A DNA stretch of 64,000 nt from NCBI RefSeq assembly GCF_038096165.1, contig NZ_CP151076.1:6173493-6237492 (forward strand). Direction: 5' to 3'. Each line of letters begins with the position of its first letter. Within the stretch, counting starts at the first letter, position 1. Shown here one piece after another: positions 26,886-36,404 of the stretch. Below the pieces are notes generated by a model that saw nothing but the letters and a program-made list of their open reading frames with translations, was not told the DNA's origin and did not search any database. Source of the stretch: Pseudomonas sp. G.S.17. Its GTDB lineage: Bacteria; Pseudomonadota; Gammaproteobacteria; Pseudomonadales; Pseudomonadaceae. A program made the position numbers and the translations under genes.

Positions 26886-27622
26886 ACACGATGCTGACAG
26901 TACGCGGGCTGCACAAACGTTTCGGTGATCATGAAGTGGTCAAGGGCGTGGATCTGGACGTCATTGAAGGCGAGGTGGTCGTGATCATCGGCCCCAGTGG
27001 CTCTGGGAAGTCCACATTCATTCGTTGCCTGAACAGCCTCGAAGCGCCTTCAGCGGGCAGCGTGGTGGTCGGCGACGTTGAGTCGATTAAGGCTGGGGAT
27101 CGCAGGGCGCTATCCAAGCTACGAGAGGAGGTAGGCATGGTGTTTCAGGATTACACCTTGTTCCCGCACATGTCGGTGATGGCGAACATGACTTTGGCAC
27201 CCGTCAAGCTCAAGCGCGCATCAAAAGCTGAAGCGCAAAGCAATGCGCTGGCGCTGTTGGATCGCGTTGGACTCCGGGACAAGGCCGATAGCTATCCGTC
27301 TGAACTCTCGGGTGGTCAGCAGCAACGTGTGGCGATCGTCCGTGCGCTGGCTATGAAGCCCAAGCTGCTGCTATTCGATGAGCCCACTTCAGCGCTTGAC
27401 CCGGAAACCGTCGGCGACGTGCTGAACGTGATGAAGGGGCTCGCCGGTGAAGGCATGACCATGATCGTCGTGACCCATGAAATGGGATTTGCTCGGGAAG
27501 TGGCGGATCGGGTGGTGTTTTTCGATGACGGCCGGATTGTCGAGGGGGGGCCTCCGTCGCAAATCTTTTCCGCACCGAAAGAAGCCCGGACGCGGCAATT
27601 TTTGCAGTCAGTTCTTCACTAG
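26882..27622 (+). CDS. Amino-acid ABC transporter ATP-binding protein
   Basis: A 246-residue ATPase with Walker [10 protein letters not shown] at 37-45, Q-loop [12 protein letters not shown], signature LSGGQQQ, Walker [13 protein letters not shown] and switch His in VVTHEMGFA. It powers the permease pair upstream. The start ATG overlaps the lyase stop (ATGA), which ties the lyase and the transporter together translationally. Confidence 0.93.
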   Translation: MNTMLTVRGLHKRFGDHEVVKGVDLDVIEGEVVVIIGPSGSGKSTFIRCLNSLEAPSAGSVVVGDVESIKAGDRRALSKLREEVGMVFQDYTLFPHMSVMANMTLAPVKLKRASKAEAQSNALALLDRVGLRDKADSYPSELSGGQQQRVAIVRALAMKPKLLLFDEPTSALDPETVGDVLNVMKGLAGEGMTMIVVTHEMGFAREVADRVVFFDDGRIVEGGPPSQIFSAPKEARTRQFLQSVLH

Positions 27623-27870
27623 AACGATGAGAAACCTTATCCCTGTTCCACGTGGGTTCGGGTGAACCTCGACTGCTGCGTGCGATTCAAAAAAGCTTGT
27701 ACCAGTTCGTGTACTGCCACTGATTCTGTCTGAAGGAATGAACTTCGACAAGTTGTTGTGGCCGCCGAAGGTATGACCGCGCGATCTGGATCTTCAATTT
27801 CAACGTGCTCCGATACTCCACGTATTTAAGTGTAAGTCGGACACAGGCAACAAGCGTTAGGAGTTTTGCT

Positions 27871-28635
27871 ATGAGTGCAGTTATGAGTGAGCCACTGGGT
27901 GCTGAAGGCATGATCCGGATGGAAGGTGTCCATAAATGGTACGGCCAATTCCACGTGCTTAAAGATATCAATCTGAACGTGCGTCAGGGCGAGCGTATCG
28001 TCCTGTGCGGCCCGTCGGGCTCAGGCAAGTCGACCACCATTCGCTGTCTTAACCGCCTGGAAGCGCATCAGCAGGGTCGTATCCTTGTCGACGGTACCAA
28101 GCTGACGACGGACCTTAAGCAGATTGAAATTATTCGCCGTGATGTTGGCATGGTGTTCCAGCACTTCAATCTGTTCCCACACCTGACCATCCTGCAGAAC
28201 TGCACCCTGGCGCCGATGTGGGTGCGCAAGATACCCAAGCGCAAGGCCGAGGAAATCGCCATGCACTACCTGGAACGCGTGCGCATTCCGGAGCAGGCAC
28301 ACAAATTCCCGGGGCAACTGTCCGGCGGTCAGCAACAGCGCGTGGCCATCGCCCGCGCCCTGTGCATGAAACCGAAAATCATGCTGTTCGACGAGCCGAC
28401 TTCGGCACTCGACCCCGAGATGGTGAAAGAGGTGCTGGACACCATGATCAGCTTGGCGGAAGACGGCATGACCATGCTCTGCGTGACCCACGAAATGGGC
28501 TTCGCCCGGACCGTGGCCAACCGTGTGATCTTCATGGACAAAGGTGAGATTGTCGAAGAAGCCAACCCGAAAGACTTCTTTGACAACCCGCAATGCAGTC
28601 GCACCCGTCTGTTCCTCAGCCAGATATTGCATTGA
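27871..28635 (+). CDS. AapP-like amino-acid ABC transporter ATP-binding protein
   Basis: A 254-residue ATPase with Walker [10 protein letters not shown] at 47-55, [21 protein letters not shown] and VTHEMGFA. The wording around [35 protein letters not shown] and [21 protein letters not shown] matches AapP/BztD of the general L-amino-acid transporter of Pseudomonas and related bacteria. No aapJ, aapQ or aapM gene is present nearby, so this is a second, possibly orphan, ATPase. I chose the ATG at 27871 (ribosome-binding site TAGGAG); an in-frame upstream start reads into non-coding sequence. Confidence 0.9.
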   Translation: MSAVMSEPLGAEGMIRMEGVHKWYGQFHVLKDINLNVRQGERIVLCGPSGSGKSTTIRCLNRLEAHQQGRILVDGTKLTTDLKQIEIIRRDVGMVFQHFNLFPHLTILQNCTLAPMWVRKIPKRKAEEIAMHYLERVRIPEQAHKFPGQLSGGQQQRVAIARALCMKPKIMLFDEPTSALDPEMVKEVLDTMISLAEDGMTMLCVTHEMGFARTVANRVIFMDKGEIVEEANPKDFFDNPQCSRTRLFLSQILH

Positions 28636-28757
28636 TCGGTTGAAGGCAGCGTCAGAAGTCCGGACTCATCACTTAATGGTAATTAACGACACAACCGCCA
28701 AGGTGTCGCTGTTGCTCGAGAACCGACGTTTTTACAATAAAAAAACTGGAGCTCAGA

Positions 28758-30116
28758 ATGTACAAGCACACCCTGACGGCGGCCGTTGCGCTTGCCAGTA
28801 TCTCCGCATTTGGTGTCCATGCTGCCGATGCAGCACCTCAAGGCTTCATCGAGGGTAGCAAGGCCAGCGTCAGTTCTCGCACCATGTACTACAACAACGA
28901 TAACCGCGAGCGCGGCGGCACGGATCAGAGAGAGACCGCTGAAAGCCTCAAGTTCGATTATCTGTCCGGTTTCACCCAAGGTACTGTCGGCTTCGGTATC
29001 GACGCCCAGGCCCTCGTGGGTATCCATCTGGACGGCGGCAAGGGTCACCACCCAGCCAACAACAACACCTTCTTCCCAAGCGACACCGATGGTTCGGCAG
29101 TGGACGAGTGGAGCCGTGCGGCAGCCAACGTCAAAGCCCGCTTCTCGAAGACCGAGGCCCACCTGGGCGGTGCCCTGCAACCGAACATGCCGATTCTGGT
29201 AGCGAACGACAGCCGCCTCCTGCCTCAGACCTTTGACGGTGGCACCATCACCTCGAAGGAAATCGACAACGTGACCCTCAACGCGGGTCAGTTGGAACAC
29301 TCGGCGGGCCGCGCCTCTTCAAACTCCACCGGCCTGGCCGTGGCTGGCGGTACTCAGGACAGCAATCAGTTCCGTTACGCCGGTGCTGACTGGAAGGTCA
29401 CCAAGGACCTCACCCTGCAGTACTACCACTCGAATCTGAAGGATTACTACACGCAGGACTTCCTTGGCCTGATTCACGTTTTCCCGATCGACGCCAACCA
29501 GTCCTTCAAGACAGACCTGCGCTATTTTTACAGCGGCTCCGATGGCAAGAACGGCGACGCCGGCTACCGCTTCAACAACAACAACAACGGTTTTGCCAAG
29601 ACCCCGGGCGAGGTCGATAACAAAACCTGGAGCGTCATGTTCACCTACACCCTGGGTGGCAATGCCTTCCTGCTTGGTCACCAGCGCGTCAGCGATGATG
29701 GCGGCTTCGTCTACCTGAACCAGGGCAACGTTGTTGATGGCAATGGTCGCCCGGAAGCGAACGGAGGCGCGAGCTTCTACCTTTTCACCGACGCCATGAT
29801 TAAGGGTTTTGTCCGTGCCGGTGAAAACACCACCTTCGGCCAGTACTCCTATGACTTCGCTGCGCTGGGGGTGCCGGGCCTGAAAACCTCGATTGCCTAC
29901 CTGCACGGCGATAACATCAAAGCAACAAACGGCAGTGGTCCTGATTCGTCCGAGTGGGAGCGCGACATGCGGATCGACTACACCATCCACCAGGGCGCCC
30001 TCAAAGGCTTCGGCGTGACGTTGCGTAATGGCGTCTACCGTGGCAGTGAAGTCAGCAACAACCCCGATGTTGACCAGACCCGTCTGATCTTCAACTACAC
30101 CTACAGCTTCTTGTAA
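28758..30116 (+). CDS. OprD-family outer-membrane porin
   Basis: A 452-residue OprD-type porin. The signal peptide MYKHTLTAAVALASISAFGVHA is followed by the OprD start (GFIEGSKASVSSRTMYYNNDNR), alternating beta-strands, and a C-terminal strand ending in an aromatic-rich YTYSFL as needed for outer-membrane insertion. OprD porins take up basic amino acids or carboxylates. Together with the ABC transporter and lyase it completes an outer-to-inner-membrane uptake route. A terminator follows. Confidence 0.93.
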   Translation: MYKHTLTAAVALASISAFGVHAADAAPQGFIEGSKASVSSRTMYYNNDNRERGGTDQRETAESLKFDYLSGFTQGTVGFGIDAQALVGIHLDGGKGHHPANNNTFFPSDTDGSAVDEWSRAAANVKARFSKTEAHLGGALQPNMPILVANDSRLLPQTFDGGTITSKEIDNVTLNAGQLEHSAGRASSNSTGLAVAGGTQDSNQFRYAGADWKVTKDLTLQYYHSNLKDYYTQDFLGLIHVFPIDANQSFKTDLRYFYSGSDGKNGDAGYRFNNNNNGFAKTPGEVDNKTWSVMFTYTLGGNAFLLGHQRVSDDGGFVYLNQGNVVDGNGRPEANGGASFYLFTDAMIKGFVRAGENTTFGQYSYDFAALGVPGLKTSIAYLHGDNIKATNGSGPDSSEWERDMRIDYTIHQGALKGFGVTLRNGVYRGSEVSNNPDVDQTRLIFNYTYSFL

Positions 30117-30132
30117 TAAGCCGTCAGAGGGA

Positions 30133-30158
30133 GCCTCGCCTGCTGGCGAGGCTTTCTT
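30133..30158 (+). terminator. Rho-independent terminator after the porin gene
   Basis: The perfect 8-bp stem GCCTCGCC-TGCT-GGCGAGGC is followed by TTTCTTGT, starting 17 bp after the porin stop codon. Confidence 0.85.
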
Positions 30159-30541
30159 GTTCCGACATGATCGATACTCCAACGTTAAGTAACGTGGACC
30201 AAGCGTTATTTTCGGGCAGTTGGGACTGGTCGAGAACAACCCTTTAGGGCTGGCCTGTTTCGACCCAGGCTGTGTCAGAACGCATGCACCATTTGAAGTG
30301 TGTGCTTCTACGGAAAGCCTGCCAACGCTCGGTTAGTCAACAGACTGGGAGTTTACGTACCGAGATTTTGCTCCGCATTTCGAATTCTGCAACTAGCCGC
30401 AATCGTTTTAACGCAGCCTTGACCCATAGCTGCATCGACCGGCGGAAACCGGCCGAAAGCGGCCCAACCGCTACCTATTTCAAACACGTTCCCTGTCTCC
30501 AATATGCCGAACGTATCGACCTACTAAGACGAGCCAACGCT
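30159..30541. other. Intergenic stretch with an IS1182-end-like sequence
   Basis: About 380 bp upstream of the chemoreceptor gene. Bases 30261-30281 (CGACCCAGGCTGTGTCAGAAC) resemble the left terminal repeat and flank of the IS1182 copy at 20364, but no transposase remains. The rest shows no convincing gene; an open frame that continues into the chemoreceptor gene is an unlikely N-terminal extension. Confidence 0.5.
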
Positions 30542-32434
30542 ATGACAATCTCTATGAAGTTCAGCCACAAGATCCTCCTGGCTGCTGGCCTGGTTGTGGC
30601 CCTTACCTTTTCTGGCTTTACGGTCTTCAACGACTATCAGCAGCGCGAAGGGATTCGCACCCAAACTGCCGCGACTCTGAAAAACGTGGGCGCGCTCGTC
30701 GCCAGCAATATGCAAACCTGGCTCATAAGCCGCATCCAGTTACTTGAATCGATGGCCCAGCAAGTCGCTCGCTCCGGCCCAGGCGCAGACGTGCTGCCAG
30801 GTATTGTTGGTCTGCCGGTGTATTCTGCCAACTTTCAATCTAGTTACTTCGGCAGTCAGGACGGACAGATGTACTCCGTTCCAGCCCGCAACCGACCAAA
30901 AGACTATGATCCACGGACCCGCGACTGGTACAAGGCCAGCGCTAGCGCGAATCGCACGGTCGTAACCGAGCCCTATGTAGCTGTCTCGTCTGGCAAGCTG
31001 GTAATGACTATCGCTTCGCCGGTGCACCGCGCCGGTCCAATGATTGGTGTGATAGGAGCAGACTTCGATTTAACCCAGGTCAGCGACATCATTAACTCAC
31101 TGGACTTCAATGGCCATGGCCGGGCATTCCTGATGAATGGCGAGGGCAAGGTACTAATCCACCCCGATCCACAGTTGGTACTCAAGACGCTCAGCGACGC
31201 CTATCCCGAAGGTGCGCCGGCGCTTCGTGAAGGCCTTCAGGAAGTTCGCGGCGATGGTAAACCGCAGTTCCTCATGCTCACCCATCTTAATGGCGTGCCT
31301 TCGGCCAACTGGTACGTAGCCGTAGTGCTGGATCAGGACGCCGCATTTGCCATGCTAAAGGAAGTCCGCGCCTCGGCCCTGGTTGCCATGATCATCGCGG
31401 TGGTGGTGATCATTGCCCTGCTGGGTCTATTGATCCGTGTCCTGATGATCCCTCTGCACGTTATGGGCCGCGCCATGCATGACATCGCCGCCGGTGAAAG
31501 TGATCTCACGCGCCGCCTTAGCGTACATGGCGTTGACGAATTCGGTACGCTGGCGGCCTCGTTTAACAAGTTCGTCGAACGCATCCACGATTCGATTCGC
31601 GAAGTGTCGTCGGCGACTGCCCAGGTGAGCGAAGTGACGCTGAGTGTCGTAGATGCCTCAAATGCTTCCATGCGCAACTCAGATCAGCAGGCGAGTCGTA
31701 CCAGCAGTGTGGCCGCCGCTATCAACGAGCTAGGTGCGGCAACCCAAGAGATCGCTCAGAACGCAGCGCTAGCCTCCCAGCACTCGAGTGCCGCGCGCGG
31801 TCTTGCTGTCGACGGCCAGCAGGTGGTCGAAGATACCATTGGCAGCTTAAAGCGCCTATCGGCGAAGATCGGCGACTCGTGCACCAATATCGAAGTGCTA
31901 AACGTGAACACAGTGAACATCGGGCAGATCTTAGAAGTGATCACGGCTATTTCCCAGCAGACTAATCTTCTGGCGCTAAACGCCGCCATCGAGGCCGCGC
32001 GTGCTGGCGAAGCAGGCCGGGGATTTGCGGTTGTCGCCGACGAGGTACGCAATTTAGCCCATCGCACCCAGAATTCGGCGCAGCAGGTGCAGAGACTTAT
32101 CGAAGAATTACAACAGGGCGCGCGGCAGGCGGTGTCAACAATGAACGAGAGCCAGTGCCAGAGCGAGACCAGCGCGGGGATCGCTAATCAGGCTGGGGAC
32201 CGTCTTTGCAGCGTGACCCAGAGCATCGGGGAAATCGACGGAATGAACCAGTCGGTGGCTACGGCAACGGAGGAACAAACAGCCGTCGTCGAGTCGATCA
32301 ATCAGGACATTACCGAGCTCAATATGCTAAATCAAAGAGGGGTAGGAAACCTGCAGACCACCCTTCAAGCGTGCACCGACTTGAAACAGCAGGTTGGCCG
32401 GCTCAAGCACCTGGTGAGTAGCTTTCGCATTTGA
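30542..32434 (+). CDS. Methyl-accepting chemotaxis protein with dCache sensor
   Basis: A chemoreceptor of about 630 residues. The first membrane segment is near 10-30 ([20 protein letters not shown]). A periplasmic dCache-type sensor (about 35-270) contains the ligand-pocket signature [36 protein letters not shown] second membrane segment ([22 protein letters not shown]), a HAMP domain and the cytoplasmic signalling domain follow. The hairpin tip reads [42 protein letters not shown]. The dCache motif RxxW...Y...D is that of amino-acid sensors, so it may detect the substrate of the uptake locus just upstream; this is inference. Confidence 0.93.
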   Translation: MTISMKFSHKILLAAGLVVALTFSGFTVFNDYQQREGIRTQTAATLKNVGALVASNMQTWLISRIQLLESMAQQVARSGPGADVLPGIVGLPVYSANFQSSYFGSQDGQMYSVPARNRPKDYDPRTRDWYKASASANRTVVTEPYVAVSSGKLVMTIASPVHRAGPMIGVIGADFDLTQVSDIINSLDFNGHGRAFLMNGEGKVLIHPDPQLVLKTLSDAYPEGAPALREGLQEVRGDGKPQFLMLTHLNGVPSANWYVAVVLDQDAAFAMLKEVRASALVAMIIAVVVIIALLGLLIRVLMIPLHVMGRAMHDIAAGESDLTRRLSVHGVDEFGTLAASFNKFVERIHDSIREVSSATAQVSEVTLSVVDASNASMRNSDQQASRTSSVAAAINELGAATQEIAQNAALASQHSSAARGLAVDGQQVVEDTIGSLKRLSAKIGDSCTNIEVLNVNTVNIGQILEVITAISQQTNLLALNAAIEAARAGEAGRGFAVVADEVRNLAHRTQNSAQQVQRLIEELQQGARQAVSTMNESQCQSETSAGIANQAGDRLCSVTQSIGEIDGMNQSVATATEEQTAVVESINQDITELNMLNQRGVGNLQTTLQACTDLKQQVGRLKHLVSSFRI

Positions 32435-32651
32435 TCGCGGGAAGTGCTGCACGCTGACACGTAAAGATAATTATAAATGACTCGAGATTTTTGCAGGTAG
32501 CGACCGTCCGTTTTTGGCCGAATGCAGCCATTTGAAGGGCTGCGGTCAGTCAAATTCCATTTCGAAATTACCTCCGCTCACACAATTTCAAATCGGTCAT
32601 TCGGCCTCGACAAGACACCGCTATGGTTTATAAAAAAGGAGGAAGCGCGTC

Positions 32652-32873
32652 ATGAGTGACATCCGGATAGACGAGATGAGGGAAGCGCTACTTGCAGTGC
32701 TGAGCACAGCGGCATCCATGGGTATTGACCTCGAACTTCTGGGGCATTTGGCCGCCGAAGAGTTGCTGGATGAGCAAGCCCCAAGTAAACCTAAACCCTA
32801 TGCCGCCGGCGCGGTGTATCAGTTAGCTACGTGCATAGATCGTGTGTTGGAGCCCGAAGCGAGACTTTTCTGA
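32652..32873 (+). CDS. Small hypothetical protein
   Basis: A 73-residue frame behind a very strong ribosome-binding site (AAAGGAGG, about 32635-32643). The sequence is helical and acidic (MREALLAVLSTAASMGIDLELLGHLAAEELL) with no membrane segment or known motif. It lies in the accessory region between the chemoreceptor and the Tn7-like island. Function unknown. Confidence 0.55.
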   Translation: MSDIRIDEMREALLAVLSTAASMGIDLELLGHLAAEELLDEQAPSKPKPYAAGAVYQLATCIDRVLEPEARLF

Positions 32874-33033
32874 AGGGCTGTCGTTTAGCAGAGCAATTGC
32901 CCAAGCTGCCTTATGAACGGCCGTTGTGGACCAATGTGAGACACGAGCAACGCGAAGATGACGCCGCACGACGCAGATGTGCCTGGCGCGGGTATGCTGG
33001 CCCATCGAGTAATGTTAAGAGTGGGGCAAACCG

Positions 33034-33351
33034 ATGAAAATCACTGGGCGAGTCGAGACAGAGGTAGTGACCGACGTAAAGTGTGACATTTGCAGACACT
33101 CGACCCGTGTAAACGCCGGCGGGCTTCAGTTCGCCACTCTAAAAGCAAAATGGGGTTTTGGCACCAAGCATGACGGCGAGCGCTACGAATATCACTTATG
33201 CGAAGGATGCTTTTTCGCCACGATTGCTTACTTCAGGCAAGAAAGGCGAATACAGGATCTATTCGATGAAACCGACCAAGCGGCTTCCAATAATGATTTT
33301 GGCTTAGTCGTCAGAGATGACTTTTTTGGTGATTCAGGAAACGATGGGTAG
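33034..33351 (+). CDS. Small protein with paired CxxC motifs
   Basis: A 105-residue frame starting MKITGRVETEVVTDVKCDICRHSTR, with a second pair in YHLCEGCFF. Two CxxC/CxxC-like pairs about 40 residues apart suggest a zinc ribbon or treble-clef fold. The acidic C-terminus ends DDFFGDSGNDG. The family is not recognised with confidence. The gene overlaps a poor open frame upstream that I do not annotate. Confidence 0.55.
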   Translation: MKITGRVETEVVTDVKCDICRHSTRVNAGGLQFATLKAKWGFGTKHDGERYEYHLCEGCFFATIAYFRQERRIQDLFDETDQAASNNDFGLVVRDDFFGDSGNDG

Positions 33352-34120
33352 GCCTGGGGTGCTGACCATTTCAGCCAGCCGTAGATGGTGATTCGAAATT
33401 TAGGATTATCCACTCCTGGCAGAAGGCGACTAGGTGATTCCCCGTCGCCAGTGCCCGCTCACACTTCAGTCTGCTCGGCCATCTCAAGCGCGTCGTCTGT
33501 CTCGCAACAGCCGATGAAACCTTAGAATTTTCGACCACCGGTGATGGGCTTCTCTGTCTTAGGCAACTGAACATCAACGGTGTTGGGAACCGCCGAATGC
33601 TGCAGATCAATCCCTAGACCTTGTGGATCGCTGCACGAAGAGAGCCCGGCGGCGGCTCGTTAAGGACACCCCAGAACATGCCTAGGTCTGCCACCGCCTG
33701 CATGAATTCCTTCAATACAATTGGCTTGATCACGAACGCATTCACGTCGAGCTCATACGACCGAGCCAGATCAGAATCCATCTGTGAGCTGGTGAGCATG
33801 GCTATAGGGATGGGACGGCACCATCACTGCAGAACAACGGTTTGGGCTGCACGCCCTCAAGCGTCGCGGCATCACTGACACTGCCGGCAACGGGGCCGAC
33901 AAACAGGAAGCCAGCGGCCACCTTGACGCCGCGATGATGGACGTATACGGCCTCAGAGTGCCACTGATGTACGCTTCTCAAGCATAGGCCGGCCATTCAA
34001 ATGTAGACCCGGATACCATGTACCTCGGCCGATTAGGCGAAGCCGTCTTGGCCACGGCGCATCTTGGAGGCTTTTGGCAGTAAATACATGTGCTCCTAGG
34101 AGAATGGGCGGGTTAGTGGA
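33352..34120. other. Gene-poor remnant zone left of the IS66 element
   Basis: About 770 bp containing only the receiver-domain fragment at 33614-33820 and short overlapping frames without good starts. It is likely debris from rearrangement, and the missing left end of the Tn7-like element may have lain here. I looked for a copy of the 18-bp repeats seen next to glmS and did not find one. Confidence 0.5.
33614..33820 (-). pseudogene. Response-regulator receiver domain, C-terminal fragment
   Basis: The frame reads PIAMLTSSQMDSDLARSYELDVNAFVIKPIVLKEFMQAVADLGMFWGVLNEPPP. That is the last half of a stand-alone receiver (REC) domain: the Thr/Ser switch position, then the conserved Lys in VIKP, then the final helix. 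The phospho-acceptor Asp half is missing because the homology stops at about 33820. It is a truncated relic in the island. Confidence 0.7.
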
Positions 34121-34159
34121 ATTCAATCGTAAGCGTCCGCCGAAGTCACCTTGCACGAC

Positions 34160-35686
34160 TTAGGCAGATACCCACCGATGCGGCAGCAGTTGCTCAATCT
34201 CACTCGCTCGCTGCGTCGGCAACCGCGCCAGCACATCTTTAAGATAGGCATATGGATCGTGCCCATTCATGCGCGCCGATTGGATCAAGCTCATGATCGC
34301 CGCCGCCCGCTTGCCGCTGCGAAGCGACCCGGCAAACAACCAGTTGGAACGCCCAAGTGCCCACGGCCGAATCTGGTTTTCGACTGCGTTGTTGTCTATG
34401 GGTACAGACCCATCTTCCAGGTAGCGCGTCAGCGCTACCCAGCGTTTAAGGCTGTAATCCAGGGCTTTGGCTGTTGCTGAGCCGTTAGGCACAAGATCGC
34501 GCTGGGTCAACATCCAGTCGTGCAGTGCTTTCGCCAATGGTGCTGCTTTTTCTTGCCGGATTCGCCAACGATCCTCGTCACTCATGTCTCGCGCTTGGCG
34601 TTCTACCTCGTACAAGCCGCCAATCGAGTGCAGCGCCTGCTCTGCCAACTGGCTTTTATTGGCCACGTGCAGATCGAAAAACTTACGGCGGGCGTGGGCC
34701 ATGCAGCCGATTTCGGTCATGCCCTTCTCGAAGCCTGCTTTGTAGCCAGCAAAGTCATCGCACACCAGCTTGCCGTTCCACGTGCCGAGGAAGTTACGCG
34801 CATGCTCACCGGCCCGGCTCGGGCTGAAGTCATAAACCACAGCTTTAATTGCCGAGAACGGTGTGGTGCAGTAAGCCCAGACATAAGCACGGTGAGTTTT
34901 CTTCTGTCCGGGCGCAAGCATTTGCACCGGCGTCTCGTCGGCATGCACGACTCGCTGTGCCAAGACAGCTTCTCGCAAGGCATCAACCAACGGTTGAAGC
35001 TGCACACCGGTCTGCCCAACCCATTGCGCCAGTGTCGAGCGCGGGATCGCTAGACCGGCGCGCCCGAAAATTTTCTCCTGCCGATACAGCGGCAAGTGGT
35101 CAGCAAACTTTGCCACCATCACGTGAGCCAGCAGGCCTGCGGTTGGGATGCCCTTGTCGATCACCTGGGCCGGTACCGGCGCCTGGATCAGTGTTTCGCA
35201 CTGACGGCAGGCCCACTTTCCACGCACGTGTTGTTCGACGGTGAACACGCCTGGCGTGTAATCGAGCTTCTCGCTGACGTCCTCGCCGATGCGCTGGAGC
35301 TGGCAACCGCAGGAGCACTGAGTGTTTTCTGGCTCATGATGAATGACGGTGCGTGGAAACTGTGGCGGCAACGGCGCGCGCTTCGGCTTTTGGCGCGCCT
35401 CTGCTGGAACTGGAGCCGGAAGCAGTGCCGTCAGCTCGGCGTCGATAGCCTCAAGATCGATGTTAAGCAGATCGTCGAGCAAGCTGCCTTGCTCAGGACT
35501 GATCTGCTCGCTGCGCTTGGCAAACCGGTGCCGCTTGAGGAGTGCGATCTCGTGGGTCAACTGCTCGATGATGGTGTCATCGCGGTGGCTCTTTCTGCCC
35601 ATGGTGTCGACCTTCGACAGCAACTGCGCAGCGAGAGCGCGCAGCTGGTCGGGGGTCATTTGGTCGAGGTTGGGCAAGGAAGTCAT
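34160..35686 (-). CDS. tnpC: IS66 transposase TnpC
   Basis: A 508-residue IS66 transposase. A coiled N-terminal part with LLKRHRFAKRSEQISPEQ leads to a zinc-binding segment (CSCGCQLQRIGED, GKWACRQCETL), then the DDE domain (VHADETPVQML, VCDDFAGYKAGF, GCMAHARRKF) and the conserved C-terminal DNNAVENQIRPWALGRSNWLFAGS. Full length and uninterrupted. Confidence 0.96.
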   Translation of the reverse strand: MTSLPNLDQMTPDQLRALAAQLLSKVDTMGRKSHRDDTIIEQLTHEIALLKRHRFAKRSEQISPEQGSLLDDLLNIDLEAIDAELTALLPAPVPAEARQKPKRAPLPPQFPRTVIHHEPENTQCSCGCQLQRIGEDVSEKLDYTPGVFTVEQHVRGKWACRQCETLIQAPVPAQVIDKGIPTAGLLAHVMVAKFADHLPLYRQEKIFGRAGLAIPRSTLAQWVGQTGVQLQPLVDALREAVLAQRVVHADETPVQMLAPGQKKTHRAYVWAYCTTPFSAIKAVVYDFSPSRAGEHARNFLGTWNGKLVCDDFAGYKAGFEKGMTEIGCMAHARRKFFDLHVANKSQLAEQALHSIGGLYEVERQARDMSDEDRWRIRQEKAAPLAKALHDWMLTQRDLVPNGSATAKALDYSLKRWVALTRYLEDGSVPIDNNAVENQIRPWALGRSNWLFAGSLRSGKRAAAIMSLIQSARMNGHDPYAYLKDVLARLPTQRASEIEQLLPHRWVSA

Positions 35687-35748
35687 GCCGTGGATTTTAC
35701 TAAAGCAGACCGCCTGCGGCAGCAGGCTCAGACGTTAATACAGCCTTT

Positions 35749-36084
35749 TTAAAGGATCGTTATTGCAGCGCCAGCGCCAACGCGCTGCCAAGGCAGACCA
35801 AGTACTAGGGCCTGAAGTTGCTCGGCATCCAGTTCCAGCTCGCTACCTTGTCGAATGCCTGGCCAGTGGAATTTACCTTGGTTCAACCGGCGTGCCGCCA
35901 GCCAGACACCAATCCCGTCGTGCACCAGTACTTTCATTCGGTTGGCCCGTCGATTGGCAAAGATATAAGCGCAGTGCGGCTTCGCCGCACCGAACACCGT
36001 GATAACTCTGGCCAAGGCGGTCTCGGTGCCGGCGCGCATATCCATGGGCTCGGTGGCGAGCCAGATGGCGTCGATGCGGATCAT
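35749..36084 (-). CDS. tnpB: IS66 Orf2-like protein TnpB
   Basis: A 111-residue accessory protein of the IS66 Orf2 family (MDMRAGTETALARV, AYIFANRRANRMKVLVHDGIGVWLAARRL). The start ATG at 36084 overlaps the tnpA stop as ATGA, as is usual for IS66. Its exact role in transposition is not established. Confidence 0.93.
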   Translation of the reverse strand: MIRIDAIWLATEPMDMRAGTETALARVITVFGAAKPHCAYIFANRRANRMKVLVHDGIGVWLAARRLNQGKFHWPGIRQGSELELDAEQLQALVLGLPWQRVGAGAAITIL

Positions 36085-36404
36085 TGAGTGAGACCACGGA
36101 TAAAACGGGCGCACCCGTCGGGATCGGCCAGTGGCCACTTCACGATGAGGTTTTGATGGCCGAACGGAACGTCGATACTGACGGACATTTGCAGATCGGC
36201 CTGTGGTGGGGATGGTAGTTTTATCGGAACAAAAGCGGGCAACGTTGCCGCCTCACAATCACGATAAAGAGGTATCCATTTGCGAACCAGATTGGCGTTG
36301 ATGCCGTGGCGCAGCGCTACGCTGGCCATCGACATGCCAGGTTGCAGGCATTCCTGGACGATCTGAGCTTTAAAGGGCTTGGGGTAAGAAGTTCTCTGGC
36401 GCAT
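36081..36404 (-). CDS. tnpA: IS66 accessory protein TnpA
   Basis: A 107-residue protein with an N-terminal helix-turn-helix typical of IS66/IS3 OrfA proteins (FKAQIVQECLQPGMSMASVALRHGINANLVRKWI). The ATG at 36404 is the family start; an upstream in-frame ATG would add 11 unrelated residues from the IS end. It probably binds the IS ends. Confidence 0.92.
   Translation of the reverse strand: MRQRTSYPKPFKAQIVQECLQPGMSMASVALRHGINANLVRKWIPLYRDCEAATLPAFVPIKLPSPPQADLQMSVSIDVPFGHQNLIVKWPLADPDGCARFIRGLTQ

Noticed and set aside
30272..30541. N-terminal extension of the chemoreceptor
   Set aside because: It has no family similarity and would precede the first membrane segment by 90 residues.
32831..33037. 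Open reading frame between the two small genes
   Set aside because: It overlaps both neighbours, has no ribosome-binding site and its composition looks random.
33396..33416. Left end of the Tn7-like element near GAAATTTAGGATTATCCAC
   Set aside because: Only about 10 of 18 bases match the glmS-side repeat, with an indel, and there is no TGT terminus or repeated copy.
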